This document shows positions 1 to 8,035 of a DNA stretch of 64,000 bases, in pieces (the stretch's first letter is position 1; each line of letters starts with the position of its first letter). Source of the stretch: Nitrospira lenta (GTDB taxonomy: Bacteria > Nitrospirota > Nitrospiria > Nitrospirales > Nitrospiraceae); assembly GCF_900403705.1 (NCBI RefSeq), contig NZ_OUNR01000021.1:55001-119000 (forward strand), written 5' to 3'. The position numbers and the translations under genes are program-made. The notes under the pieces are model-generated. The model searched no databases. It saw only the letters and a program-made list of their open reading frames with translations, and was not told the origin of the DNA.

Positions 1-2
1 AT

Positions 3-845
3 TCCGCCGTCTCGATATCACGCGAAGTGAATATCGAGCAGTGGAAAGTGCACGTGAAAGGCGTCGTAAACACCCCGCTTTCACTGGGCTGGCGCGACAT
101 TTTGAATCGCGACTCCTACGATCAAGTCTCCACACTCATGTGCATCGATACCCTCCCCGGCGGAGACAGCCTGGGCACGGCCACCTGGCGCGGCATTTCA
201 TTGAAAAAGCTACTTCAGGACGCTGGCGCAGATGAAGAAGCCGCACGCGATGTGATTTTTCGCGGCATCGACGGCTATGACGACAGCATTCCATTTTCAC
301 GCGCCATGCAAGACGATGTGATGATCGCCTTTCTGATGAATGGCGAAAAACTCCCTAAGGAACACGGCTTTCCCATCCGCCTCATCGTCCCCGGCCTGTA
401 TGGCATTAAGAACGTAAAATGGATCACCGAGATCGAAGTATATCCGGGTGATTACCTAGGATATTGGCAGCGCAAAGGTTGGACCGACGACGCCACCATC
501 AAGATCTTCTCCCGCATCGATTCCCCCGGCCACTATCAAACCCTGCGCGGGCCCGTGCAGAAATTTCGCGGGATCGCCTTCGGTGGCCCTCACTCCATCA
601 GCAAGGTAGAGCTCAGCTTCGATGCGGGCCGCACGTGGAACGAATGCGAGATTGAACCGCCGATGTCTCCCTATTCCTGGGTGATTTGGAACTACGCCTG
701 GGCCGCGCCGAAGGCAGGGAAATTTCAAACAGTGGTGCGGGCGATCGACACAAAGGGACAGCTGCAGATAGCTGAAATCGTCCGGCCACAGCCAGCTGGC
801 GCAAGCGGACTCCATACAATTATTTCTGAAATCGCTGAGCTCTAA
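3..845 (+). CDS. Sulfite-oxidase-like molybdopterin oxidoreductase, 5' partial
   Basis: The reading frame is open from base 3, so the gene very probably starts upstream of the window; the first possible in-window start is a GTG at 27. The N-terminal half matches the oxidoreductase molybdopterin-binding fold (sulfite oxidase/YedY superfamily), with the conserved Cys in the run TLMCIDTLPGGD as the expected Mo ligand. The C-terminal part (GPVQKFRGIAFGG, VELSFDAGRTW) resembles the Mo-co dimerisation immunoglobulin-like domain, which points to a sulfite-oxidase type rather than a plain YedY. The substrate cannot be told from the sequence. The missing 5' end would show whether it carries a Tat signal. 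Confidence 0.85.
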   Translation, partial: SAVSISREVNIEQWKVHVKGVVNTPLSLGWRDILNRDSYDQVSTLMCIDTLPGGDSLGTATWRGISLKKLLQDAGADEEAARDVIFRGIDGYDDSIPFSRAMQDDVMIAFLMNGEKLPKEHGFPIRLIVPGLYGIKNVKWITEIEVYPGDYLGYWQRKGWTDDATIKIFSRIDSPGHYQTLRGPVQKFRGIAFGGPHSISKVELSFDAGRTWNECEIEPPMSPYSWVIWNYAWAAPKAGKFQTVVRAIDTKGQLQIAEIVRPQPAGASGLHTIISEIAEL

Positions 846-1003
846 CACCATAACTCACACCGCAAGATTCGGGAGCAGAACTCACCTCCCAGCCTCGGCT
901 CTACCAGCCTCACAGTTTTCCAATTTTTCTCCCTCTTGAACTTGCTTCCCGCCGAAATTCCCGCTACTGATAGCTTCTCCACTGTCTCTTTCTGGAGGGC
1001 TCC

Positions 1004-1921
1004 ATGACTCGATATTTCTTCCTAGCCTCGTCACTCCTTCTCGGCATGACGGGTTGCGACCTGCACTCCCCGGCTCTGCAACAAGACCGGCTGACGTCCC
1101 TGGGATCGGCACAAATCCACGCAACAGCCACACGCGTCAACGGGGAAATCACACGGCGGTCTGTGACGATTGACGGCGTTTCGCTCAGTATCCTAGAAGC
1201 CGGCACCGGCGATCCGATTATCTTCGTCCACGGCGTCGTCACCACCAGCAACATTTTCGCGAAATATCTGGATGCCTACTCGCCGGACTTTCGTGGCATT
1301 GCCGTCGACCTCCGCGGATATGGCGATTCGCAAAAACCGGACAGCGGATTTACCATCGCCCAGTTTTCCAAAGATCTGATTGCCCTGGCGGACAAGCTGG
1401 AAATCGAGCGGCCGATCTGGGTCGGCGTCTCCATGGGCGGCATGATCGTGCAGCAATTGGCTCTAGATTACCCCGATCGCGTACGGGCACTCGTGCTGGT
1501 GTCCACGACCGACGGAGCGATGGTACTGGACAAAGATCTCCCGACCATCGGTAATCCGCGCGATTTTCACACCGTCTCCAAGAACATCATTGTCGAGAGC
1601 TTCCCCCCGAATACGCCCGCCACGCTGTATCAGCCATTGTTGGACCGCATTCCGAGCTGGAACGGCACCGTGCTGCGTGAAGCCCTGACCAGCATGGCCC
1701 AGGCCAACGTGCACGGACGGATCAACGCCATCGCCGCGCCGACACTGGTGGTGGTCGGAGCCAAAGATGATGTCGCTACCCCCGCCATCGCACAAGGGAT
1801 CCAGACACAGATCGCCGGCGCGCAACTCGTAGAGTTCAACACCGGCCATTTCATGATGGCGGAAGATCCGGAGCGGTTTCGGAACGTGCTGGGAGATTTT
1901 TTGCAGAGCTTGAAGAAGTAG
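1004..1921 (+). CDS. Alpha/beta-hydrolase lipoprotein
   Basis: A 305-residue protein with a lipoprotein signal: hydrophobic N-terminus followed by GMTGC, so Cys18 is the likely lipidated residue. The rest is an alpha/beta-hydrolase fold: oxyanion region VHGVV (about 75), nucleophile elbow GVSMGG with Ser143, acid in GAKDD (about 254-255) and His282 in TGHFM. All three catalytic positions are present. Family knowledge allows esterase, haloperoxidase-like or lactonase activity, and the substrate is unknown. A GGAGG-type ribosome site (tctggaggg) precedes the ATG. It converges on the pseudouridine synthase gene with only 15 bases between the stops. Confidence 0.85.
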   Translation: MTRYFFLASSLLLGMTGCDLHSPALQQDRLTSLGSAQIHATATRVNGEITRRSVTIDGVSLSILEAGTGDPIIFVHGVVTTSNIFAKYLDAYSPDFRGIAVDLRGYGDSQKPDSGFTIAQFSKDLIALADKLEIERPIWVGVSMGGMIVQQLALDYPDRVRALVLVSTTDGAMVLDKDLPTIGNPRDFHTVSKNIIVESFPPNTPATLYQPLLDRIPSWNGTVLREALTSMAQANVHGRINAIAAPTLVVVGAKDDVATPAIAQGIQTQIAGAQLVEFNTGHFMMAEDPERFRNVLGDFLQSLKK

Positions 1922-1936
1922 CGGACGAGCCCTGCG

Positions 1937-2629
1937 CTATTCGGCGGAACGGCGGAAGATCCCTGGCAAATCCTGCCGCCGTGGCTTGATACCAGCAGCC
2001 GTTTCGCTTCCCTGAATCGACTGTACCTCGCCGGAAGTCAATTCTCTCCAGACACCGGGCGCAAGATTCCCCAACAAGATGGGACCAATCGCCACACGAA
2101 CCAACCGTAATGTCGGATGCCCCACCGCCGCGGTCATGCGACGCACCTGCCGATTCATCCCTTCGCGAATCGTCATCTCAATCCAACAGGTCGGCACGGT
2201 TTTCCTGAACCGAATGGGCACCGGTCGATCCGGCAATGCCGGTGGCTCGTCCAGCAAGCGAACGTCCGCCGGCCTTGTCTTCGTTCCGCTCAGTACCACA
2301 CCCTGGCGCAATTGCCGGAGCGCCTGCTCATCAGGAATGCGCTCCACCTGCACTAGATAGACCTTCGGAAGCTTGTGTTGCGGATCGGTGATGCGGTGCG
2401 ACAACGTTCCGTCAGATGTCAGAAGCATCAACCCTTCACTGTCCATATCCAGCCGCCCTGCGGCATAGACACCGGGCAACTCGACATAGTCGGCAAGCGT
2501 CGACCGTCCCTCAGGATCGGTAAAACAAGGCAGGACACCATAGGGTTTATGCAACGCGATGGTGTAGGTCGGCGCAGACGGCCGGTGCGCATGCGCTGAC
2601 AACCGAGGACGCACAGGCTCAATAGCCAC
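1937..2629 (-). CDS. RluE/RsuA-family 23S rRNA pseudouridine synthase
   Basis: Isomerises a uridine in rRNA to pseudouridine in the cytoplasm. The catalytic motif [17 protein letters not shown] with its Asp is intact, as is the family motif EGMNRQVRRM. There is no S4 domain at the N-terminus, which fits the RluE (23S U2457) subgroup. The frame is open further upstream, but that part overlaps the Slp lipoprotein gene. I therefore prefer a GTG at 2629 with GGAGGG seven bases before it, giving about 230 residues and an 11-base overlap with the preceding stop. The two genes are probably translationally coupled. Confidence 0.8.
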   Translation of the reverse strand: MAIEPVRPRLSAHAHRPSAPTYTIALHKPYGVLPCFTDPEGRSTLADYVELPGVYAAGRLDMDSEGLMLLTSDGTLSHRITDPQHKLPKVYLVQVERIPDEQALRQLRQGVVLSGTKTRPADVRLLDEPPALPDRPVPIRFRKTVPTCWIEMTIREGMNRQVRRMTAAVGHPTLRLVRVAIGPILLGNLAPGVWRELTSGEVQSIQGSETAAGIKPRRQDLPGIFRRSAE

Positions 2630-3179
2630 GGCCGAACCCTCCGCCGATTCGTCCGCCGCGTCCCACCCCCATCCCGCCGAATACGCCGATTGAAAATCCC
2701 GAGCGCGGCTCCGCCCCATAGTCGGGCGGCCATACATAGAGATGCTTCACGCCAAAGGTAGGGTACCGATACTCCACCTCATCCAGGCGATCCGTGCGAA
2801 CTCCGGTCACTTCGCCGACCAGCGTGACCGCCGTCCCCTCTCGGATCGTCGCCGGATCGAGCAACTCTTGAGTGAGCGCTAGAAATCGGCCTTGCGACTC
2901 CGTCCTGACAACCGTCGGTTCATAGTCGCCGTCCAGCGGGAGCTGCAATACTTCTAGCAACATGCCGGCATCGGTCCGTTTGGCCTTCAGCACCTCCCCG
3001 CCGACCACGATCCGTTTTCCGACCAAGGACTCCGGTGCCGCCAGGACCTGCGCGAACGTCACGTCCTTGTCGAGTTGAGCCTCAAGCGCCTCCGGCACAG
3101 CAACGTGGGAGGCACAGCCAGTCATCATCACCGCGCTCCACCACAGCACGGCGGCTCCTCTGATCCACTTGATGTTCAT
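2619..3179 (-). CDS. Slp-family outer-membrane lipoprotein
   Basis: A lipoprotein of about 186 residues when started at the ATG at 3179 (MNIKWIRG). The signal ends MMTGC, giving a lipidated Cys. The middle (TFAQVLAAPESLVGKRIVVGGEVLKAK ... EGTAVTLVGEVTG) has the beta-barrel/OB-like pattern of Slp (starvation-inducible outer-membrane lipoprotein). The C-terminal 30 residues are extremely Gly/Arg-rich (GVGRGGRIGGGFGRGY), typical of an unstructured tail in this family. The role in E. coli is poorly defined (carbon starvation, acid stress). It lies upstream of, and overlaps, the pseudouridine synthase gene. Confidence 0.8.
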   Translation of the reverse strand: MNIKWIRGAAVLWWSAVMMTGCASHVAVPEALEAQLDKDVTFAQVLAAPESLVGKRIVVGGEVLKAKRTDAGMLLEVLQLPLDGDYEPTVVRTESQGRFLALTQELLDPATIREGTAVTLVGEVTGVRTDRLDEVEYRYPTFGVKHLYVWPPDYGAEPRSGFSIGVFGGMGVGRGGRIGGGFGRGY

Positions 3180-3215
3180 GCCGCCACTATACCCGAGCCC
3201 GCATCTCACCCTCAA

Positions 3216-3530
3216 ATCTCACCCCCAGTGTAGAATCGTAGGTATTCCCCTTCAAATTTCAGAACGACTTCATGCGCTCTTTGAGCCACAGCTCTCTTGC
3301 CAGGAGGGAGCCCGGCACCCTGTTCGCCTGTAGACTGCGAGACTTAGAAGATGCGGCCATCGCCGTAATGGTGGATCTCGCCCGTCATGTTCGCACGGCA
3401 CCAGGCTTGCTCTATCACCCGGCATGAGAGCTGTCACTACTCTCATCGGATTCATCCAATGTTGCCAGCGGCCATAGCATCGCAGATGACCGTGGCCTAT
3501 TTCATCAACTCCCTACCTGAGGAGGTTCCC
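3216..3530. other. Intergenic region without a supportable gene
   Basis: The space between the divergent Slp gene and the small secreted protein at 3531. Open frames here are short and lack ribosome sites or family features. It should contain both promoters, but I cannot place -10/-35 boxes with confidence. Confidence 0.5.
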
Positions 3531-3710
3531 ATGACTCGCGTTGCCAGCTTCATCGCACTCGCCGCGTTCTTGACGTTTGGTCTCGGCACGGCCGTCTCCT
3601 TCGCAAGTGATCCGGCACCGGTCGAGCAGAAGGACAAGAAGGATATGAGCGGTTCCAAAGCCGACGATGACAGCAAGAACAAAGATGAGAAGAAGGAGAT
3701 GGGCAAGTAA
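3531..3710 (+). CDS. Small secreted Lys/Asp-rich protein
   Basis: A 59-residue protein. A strong ribosome site (ctgaggagg) sits seven bases before the ATG at 3531. The open frame extends further upstream, but that extension has no ribosome site. Residues 1-25 form a clear Sec signal (MTRVASFIALAAFLTF ... SFAS). The mature part of about 34 residues is almost wholly charged (KDKKDMSGSKADDDSKNKDEKK) and likely disordered. No family recognised. A 10-bp perfect hairpin follows, so it is probably a single-gene transcript. Function unknown. Confidence 0.65.
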   Translation: MTRVASFIALAAFLTFGLGTAVSFASDPAPVEQKDKKDMSGSKADDDSKNKDEKKEMGK

Positions 3711-3721
3711 GCCTGCTTTCC

Positions 3722-3745
3722 GGGGCGCAACTATTGTTGCGCCCC
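3722..3745 (+). terminator. Perfect 10-bp hairpin after small secreted gene
   Basis: Arms GGGGCGCAAC (3722-3731) and GTTGCGCCCC (3736-3745) around a TATT loop, 11 bases after the stop codon at 3710. The T-tract is weak (TCATT), so it may end transcription inefficiently or protect the 3' end. Confidence 0.6.
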
Positions 3746-4085
3746 TCATTCCCCCAACCGAGTTCAATCTCCATCTGCCGAATCTGTCAGCCTATCCGTA
3801 TAGCACCATCGCATCGCCAGTTCAGTCCTCTGAGAAACCAGTGCTTCCCGCACTTTCCATGAGCCACTTACATCCGAAAGATCTCTCCAAAATCACCGAC
3901 CAACTATGCTCCTTCGGTCTGAACGGGAACTACGCCCACGCATCCACATCGTGGCGGCCGCCTCCCCTCACGCCGCGCATTTGGAGACTTCCCCTCGCTC
4001 TTCGCTTCCGCTATGATGCCGGCGTGCCGCCGAAATCCACAGCGATTCGTAAGCACTTTTATGGATCTTTCAGCATGAGGACATC
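3746..4085. other. Intergenic region, no gene seen
   Basis: The 143-codon frame that crosses this stretch has no ribosome site, no signal and no recognisable motif, and it runs through the preceding coding region and hairpin, so I do not accept it. The region probably holds the promoter of the DUF2959 lipoprotein gene at 4086. Confidence 0.5.
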
Positions 4086-4742
4086 ATGGTCAAATTGATC
4101 GGGCTTGCCGTCATCGCCTCGCTCTTTCTCGGACTGACCGCCTGCGACACCGCGTACATGGCCACGATGGAGAAGATGGGCTATGCCAAACGCGACATTC
4201 TGAGCAGCCGAGTCAAATCAGCGCGCAACGCACAGGAAGACGCCAAGAAAGAAATCCAAAGCGCACTGGAGCAATTCGGCAAAGTCGTCGGCTATCAAGG
4301 CGGCGACCTGGAAGCCACCTATAAAACCCTGAACAGCGAGTTGGAAAACAGCGAAGACAGTGCCGAGGCCGTCCGGAAACGAATCAAGGACGTCGAAAGC
4401 GTTGCGGATTCGCTATTCGCCGAATGGAAGACCGAACTCGGGCAATATTCCAGCGCCGATCTGCGGCGCAAGAGTGAAGAAAAGCTGACGCAGACAAAAG
4501 CCCGATATAACGAAATGCTGGGGGCCATGAAGAAGGCCGAACAACGCATCGACCCGGTCTTGAAGCCGCTTCGCGATCAAGTGCTGTACCTCAAGCACAA
4601 TTTGAATGCGCGCGCCCTGGCCGCCATCAAAGGCGAACTCGTGAAAGTCGACGCCCAGGTCGATCAACTGGTCAAGGACATGAATAAATCCATCGCCGAA
4701 GCGGATAAATTCATCCAATCAATGGAAAAGGAACCGGCCTAG
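4086..4742 (+). CDS. DUF2959-family coiled-coil lipoprotein
   Basis: 218 residues. The N-terminal signal ends LGLTAC, giving a lipidated Cys20. The remainder is nearly all helical with long heptad-like charged runs (DAKKEIQSALEQFGKVV, SEEKLTQTKARYNEM, DQLVKDMNKSIAEADKF), matching the DUF2959 family. The sequence YMATMEKMGYAKRDIL just after the Cys is characteristic of that family. It is probably an inner- or outer-membrane-tethered periplasmic helical protein. The biochemical role of the family is not known. Confidence 0.8.
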   Translation: MVKLIGLAVIASLFLGLTACDTAYMATMEKMGYAKRDILSSRVKSARNAQEDAKKEIQSALEQFGKVVGYQGGDLEATYKTLNSELENSEDSAEAVRKRIKDVESVADSLFAEWKTELGQYSSADLRRKSEEKLTQTKARYNEMLGAMKKAEQRIDPVLKPLRDQVLYLKHNLNARALAAIKGELVKVDAQVDQLVKDMNKSIAEADKFIQSMEKEPA

Positions 4743-4807
4743 CCAGGATTATTCATGAATGGTCATGGCTAATTCGATAGGCACGAGAGTTCGTCAGGAG
4801 GATCGCG

Positions 4808-5671
4808 ATGCGGTGGGAAGGACAACGGGAAAGCAACAATATCGAAGACCGCCGTGGAATGGGCTCGGCCGGGGTCGGCAGTGCCGGCGGACTAGGAATC
4901 GGCGGGATCGTCTTAGTCCTCGCCGTGAGCTACTTCACCGGCACCAATCCTCTGACGCTCATCAATATGCTGAGCGGAGTCCAGAGCATGACGGACTCTT
5001 CCGCCCCATCCACACCCGCTGCCACGGGAGCGCCCAGCGACCAACTCGGCAAGTTTGCCGCAGTCGTCCTCGCGGATACAGAAACAACCTGGAAGCAATT
5101 GCTGGGACCTGACTATGAGGAGCCCCGACTTGTCCTCTTCAGCGGCGCCGTCCGATCCGCCTGCGGAACCACCTCATCCGCCGTCGGGCCGTTTTATTGC
5201 CCGGGTGATCACAAGGTGTATCTCGATCTGACATTTTTCAACGAGATGGCTCAGCGCCTCGGCGCCCCCGGAGACTTTGCGCAGGCCTATGTCATCGCGC
5301 ATGAGGTGGGACACCACGTGCAGAATCTGACGGGTGTGGCCGGAAAAGTTACGCGTCTCCAGCGCCAGTCCTCAGAGAAAGATGCCAATGCCTTGTCCGT
5401 CCGCATGGAACTGCAAGCCGATTGTTACGCCGGAGTATGGGGATATCATGCCAACCGCACGCGCAATCTGATCGAACCGGGCGATTTCGAAGAAGGGCTC
5501 AAGGCCGCCGCCGCCATCGGCGACGATCGCTTACAAAAAATGGGACAGGGATATGTCCAACCGGAAAGCTGGACACACGGCTCATCCGATCAACGGATGA
5601 CCTGGCTCAGGCGAGGCCTGGAAAGCGGCGATCCCAGTGTGTGCAACACCTTTGAAGGTCTCCGCTTATGA
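4808..5671 (+). CDS. YpfJ-type neutral zinc metallopeptidase
   Basis: 287 residues, the usual family length. A short cytoplasmic N-terminus (MRWEGQRESNNIEDRRG) is followed by one Gly-rich membrane span (about 28-45) and a periplasmic catalytic domain. The zinc motif HEVGH (165-169) is intact, and the downstream ELQADCYAGVW supplies the third ligand, as in PF04228 proteins. Cys pairs (CGTTS ... FYCPG) look suited to a disulfide. A ribosome site aggagg precedes the ATG at 4808. It overlaps the FUN14-like gene by 4 bases (ATGA), so the two are translationally coupled. Confidence 0.9.
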   Translation: MRWEGQRESNNIEDRRGMGSAGVGSAGGLGIGGIVLVLAVSYFTGTNPLTLINMLSGVQSMTDSSAPSTPAATGAPSDQLGKFAAVVLADTETTWKQLLGPDYEEPRLVLFSGAVRSACGTTSSAVGPFYCPGDHKVYLDLTFFNEMAQRLGAPGDFAQAYVIAHEVGHHVQNLTGVAGKVTRLQRQSSEKDANALSVRMELQADCYAGVWGYHANRTRNLIEPGDFEEGLKAAAAIGDDRLQKMGQGYVQPESWTHGSSDQRMTWLRRGLESGDPSVCNTFEGLRL

Positions 5672-6114
5672 GTTCAGACGAGCAGGATGCCACGCAGCAT
5701 CTGACAAGCAGCGCCCTTGAAACGCTCTTCGTCGATCCTCCATGGGATTCGAAATCCTTCCTCGGCGCAGGCGCCACGACCCTGGCCGGACTCGGAGCCT
5801 GGATGAACGACATGATGTCCCCGGCTCTCGCACGCGGAGGGGCCAGCTTTATGGGAGGGTTCTTGATCGGCTGGGCGATTCGTCGGACCGTCAAACTCGC
5901 CGTCATTGTCACGGGCCTGCTGTTGACGCTGCTGGCTGCCGTGAAAATGACCGGCATCGTCGAGCTCGACTGGACGGTGATCGAAACAAATATTGTGCAC
6001 AGTCTCGCCTGGGCACAGGGCAAAGCCGAGGGCTTCAAGGAAGTCCTCACCGGCTATCTCCCTTCAGCCGGAGCAGGCGGCGCCGGAGCTTTCTTAGGGC
6101 TTCGGAAGAAATAG
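5668..6114 (+). CDS. FUN14-like membrane protein
   Basis: 148 residues with two to three membrane segments (GASFMGGFLIGWAIRR; LAVIVTGLLLTLLAAVKMTGIVELDW). The Gly-x-x-x-Gly-Trp-Ala-Ile-Arg-Arg step followed by a hydrophobic span and a 'GIVELDW' end matches the FUN14 family pattern. The family function in bacteria is unknown. Its start overlaps the stop of the metallopeptidase gene, which suggests a shared membrane role. Confidence 0.65.
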   Translation: MSSDEQDATQHLTSSALETLFVDPPWDSKSFLGAGATTLAGLGAWMNDMMSPALARGGASFMGGFLIGWAIRRTVKLAVIVTGLLLTLLAAVKMTGIVELDWTVIETNIVHSLAWAQGKAEGFKEVLTGYLPSAGAGGAGAFLGLRKK

Positions 6115-6149
6115 CCTCGCGATTAGCAGCCATCAGGCGAGCGCACGGC

Positions 6150-6440
6150 TTAGTCGTTTAACTTTTCCTTGATCTTATTTCCGGCCTTTTCGAACCCTTC
6201 AGCAGTTTTAGTCGCAGCCTTCTTGAGCTTCTCGCCGACCTTGTCCACAACGTGCTTTTCTTCAACCTTTTTCACCACCGCTTTGGTCTTACTCTCAATT
6301 TGTTCGCCGATATGTTTCGCCGTCGTCTCAACTCGCTCCATCATCCCTTGCGACTCTTCGGCAAAGACCGGACTGGCCGCGAACAGCACCACCGCCGACA
6401 GTACACAGAGAGCCCGTCTCCGAACGATCGCAATTGACAT
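6150..6440 (-). CDS. Small secreted amphipathic helical protein
   Basis: About 96 residues from the ATG at 6440, which has aaaggagt eight bases upstream; a longer in-frame start lacks a ribosome site. The Sec signal is MSIAIVRRRALCVLSAVVLFAASPVFA. The mature part is a Lys/Glu/Thr-rich amphipathic helix (KAVVKKVEEKHVVDKVGEKLKK, KAGNKIKEKL) resembling LEA/apolipophorin-like or YtxH-like stress proteins. No specific family recognised. Function unknown, possibly envelope stress protection. Confidence 0.65.
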   Translation of the reverse strand: MSIAIVRRRALCVLSAVVLFAASPVFAEESQGMMERVETTAKHIGEQIESKTKAVVKKVEEKHVVDKVGEKLKKAATKTAEGFEKAGNKIKEKLND

Positions 6441-6568
6441 CACGCACTCCTTTTTATAGACAGCAGCCCGGGTGCCCCCACATCTTATCTCTACGCCCCC
6501 CGTTCCTCTTCCCCGGCACTCTGGATTATACTGGACCATCGACCCATTCTGACATGAAAGGATCCTGC

Positions 6569-7594
6569 ATGCGACGCACTGCTCTCATTCATTCATGGCT
6601 TCGTGGCTTCGCCCTCTGCCTGCTTGCACTCCCGATACTCGCGCTGGCGGTTCCAGCCCAGGCTGAACTATCTCCTGCGGCGCTCGACCGCGCCAAGCTT
6701 GCGACCGTCGGAGTGCTCGAAGACACACAGGATCAGCGGACGCCGGACAAACCGGGGAAAATCTTGGTTCGCGGTACCGGCTTTCATCTGCGCGACGGCT
6801 ACATCGTCACCGCCCGGCATGCCGCGGAGAAGCATGATGTCACCACCGGCACCATCATTGAAAAACAGATTCGGATCCTGACGACCGATCTCCACGAACT
6901 CACCGCCGATCTGGTCGGCGACAGCGCCTTCATGGATGTCGTCGTGTATCGCGTCATCGAAGCCCAACGATCCAAACTCCTCGCGTCCGCATTTTTCGCC
7001 GGTGGCGATGTGCAACCCGGCCAAACCGTCTTTACCGTCGGCTATCCCATGGGCTGGGGCCCGACCATGTCGTTCGGTCACCTGGGCAATACAAATACGT
7101 TTCTCCAAACCGTGGACACCAGACTGATCCAAGCCGACGTCGCCGCCTGCAGCGGCAACTCCGGAGGCGGACTCTTCAACGAGAAGGGCGACGTGGTGGG
7201 CATCATGCACGCCATCATCCAGACCGAGCGGGACGACTCCACCGCCCACTGCAGCCGCATGGCCTTTGCGATTCCGGCGTTGTTGGCTGAACGAATCGTG
7301 AAAGCGGCCATTGAGGGAAAGCCGATGACCTTCTCCAAAATGGGCATTCACATGATGGCCGTCAAAGACGGGACGAAATGGCGCATGGCGGTAAAGGAAG
7401 TCAATGAACCGTCCAAGTCAGCCGGCATCCAAAAACACGACATCATCATCGCCGTAGACGACACTGAGATCAACGACGCGGCGCACTTGAAGAATTATCT
7501 GATCGAACGCACCACCCCAGGGCAACAAGTCCGGGTGAAAGTCCGCCGCATCGACGCGGATCTGACCTTTACAGTGACGCTAGGAGGGGGATAG
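6569..7594 (+). CDS. HtrA-like periplasmic serine protease with one PDZ domain
   Basis: About 341 residues from the ATG at 6569 (MRRTALIHSW), preceded by AAGGA; the open frame upstream overlaps the divergent gene. The Sec signal ends AVPAQA. The chymotrypsin-fold catalytic triad is visible: His84 (TARHAAE), Asp123 (FMDVVVY) and Ser198 (SGNSGGGLF). A single PDZ domain occupies about 250-341 (SAGIQKHDIIIAVDDTEI). A Cys pair (ACSGN, AHCSR) may be a disulfide. Role by family: degradation or sensing of misfolded periplasmic protein. Confidence 0.88.
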   Translation: MRRTALIHSWLRGFALCLLALPILALAVPAQAELSPAALDRAKLATVGVLEDTQDQRTPDKPGKILVRGTGFHLRDGYIVTARHAAEKHDVTTGTIIEKQIRILTTDLHELTADLVGDSAFMDVVVYRVIEAQRSKLLASAFFAGGDVQPGQTVFTVGYPMGWGPTMSFGHLGNTNTFLQTVDTRLIQADVAACSGNSGGGLFNEKGDVVGIMHAIIQTERDDSTAHCSRMAFAIPALLAERIVKAAIEGKPMTFSKMGIHMMAVKDGTKWRMAVKEVNEPSKSAGIQKHDIIIAVDDTEINDAAHLKNYLIERTTPGQQVRVKVRRIDADLTFTVTLGGG

Positions 7595-7597
7595 GAC

Positions 7598-7624
7598 GGC
7601 GCCTCCACTGGATATCCAGCGCCA
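7598..7624. terminator. Palindrome between convergent genes
   Basis: CTGGATATCCAG (7608-7619) is a perfect 12-bp palindrome flanked by GGCGC/GCGCC-like bases, in the 32-base gap between the convergent protease and OB-fold genes. It could act as a weak bidirectional terminator; no T-run is seen. Confidence 0.3.
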
Positions 7625-7626
7625 CG

Positions 7627-8016
7627 CTAGTTCTTCGTCACCGAGCGCACATCAAGAATGCCGGAGAAATGGGCGTCGATCGTCACGCGATCGCCGTTTC
7701 TAAGCATGACCACGCTCGTATCGCAGAGCGTCGCATAGGTGGCATTGATGGTACCGGTGTCGTCTGCGACCGCGAATTCTTGAATACACTTCTCCAGCTT
7801 ACTGCGAGCGCCGATAAACTGTTGCATGCGATAATGGCTTACCGTGCCCTCAACCCGCACCAATTTCATATTGTACGACTGAGGATAGGCCAGCAACGAA
7901 TTGACCTTCACCGGATCTGCCGCCCACGCAAGGGACAGCACCGAGCTGCACGCGAACGCCAGCATGCCCGCCAAACCGACCAGCCGTTTTGTCGTCTCAG
8001 TGTGATGCCGCATCAC
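7627..8016 (-). CDS. Secreted OB-fold-like protein
   Basis: 129 residues with a Sec signal (VGLAGMLAFACSSVLSLAWA). The mature domain shows the beta-rich pattern of small OB-fold (tRNA_anti-like/BOF) periplasmic proteins: LLAYPQSYNMKLVRVEGTVSHYR ... FAVADDTGTINATY ... RNGDRVTIDAHF. Two Cys (KCIQE, TLCDT) may pair. It lies 19 bases downstream of the secreted Lon-type protease gene in the same direction and is probably cotranscribed. Ligand and role unknown. Confidence 0.6.
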   Translation of the reverse strand: MMRHHTETTKRLVGLAGMLAFACSSVLSLAWAADPVKVNSLLAYPQSYNMKLVRVEGTVSHYRMQQFIGARSKLEKCIQEFAVADDTGTINATYATLCDTSVVMLRNGDRVTIDAHFSGILDVRSVTKN

Positions 8017-8035
8017 TTCTCCTTTTCAGTGTGTG

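Noticed and set aside
3667-4098. 143-codon plus-strand frame
   Set aside because: No ribosome site, overlaps the end of the small secreted gene, a hairpin and the start of the DUF2959 gene; no recognisable motif.
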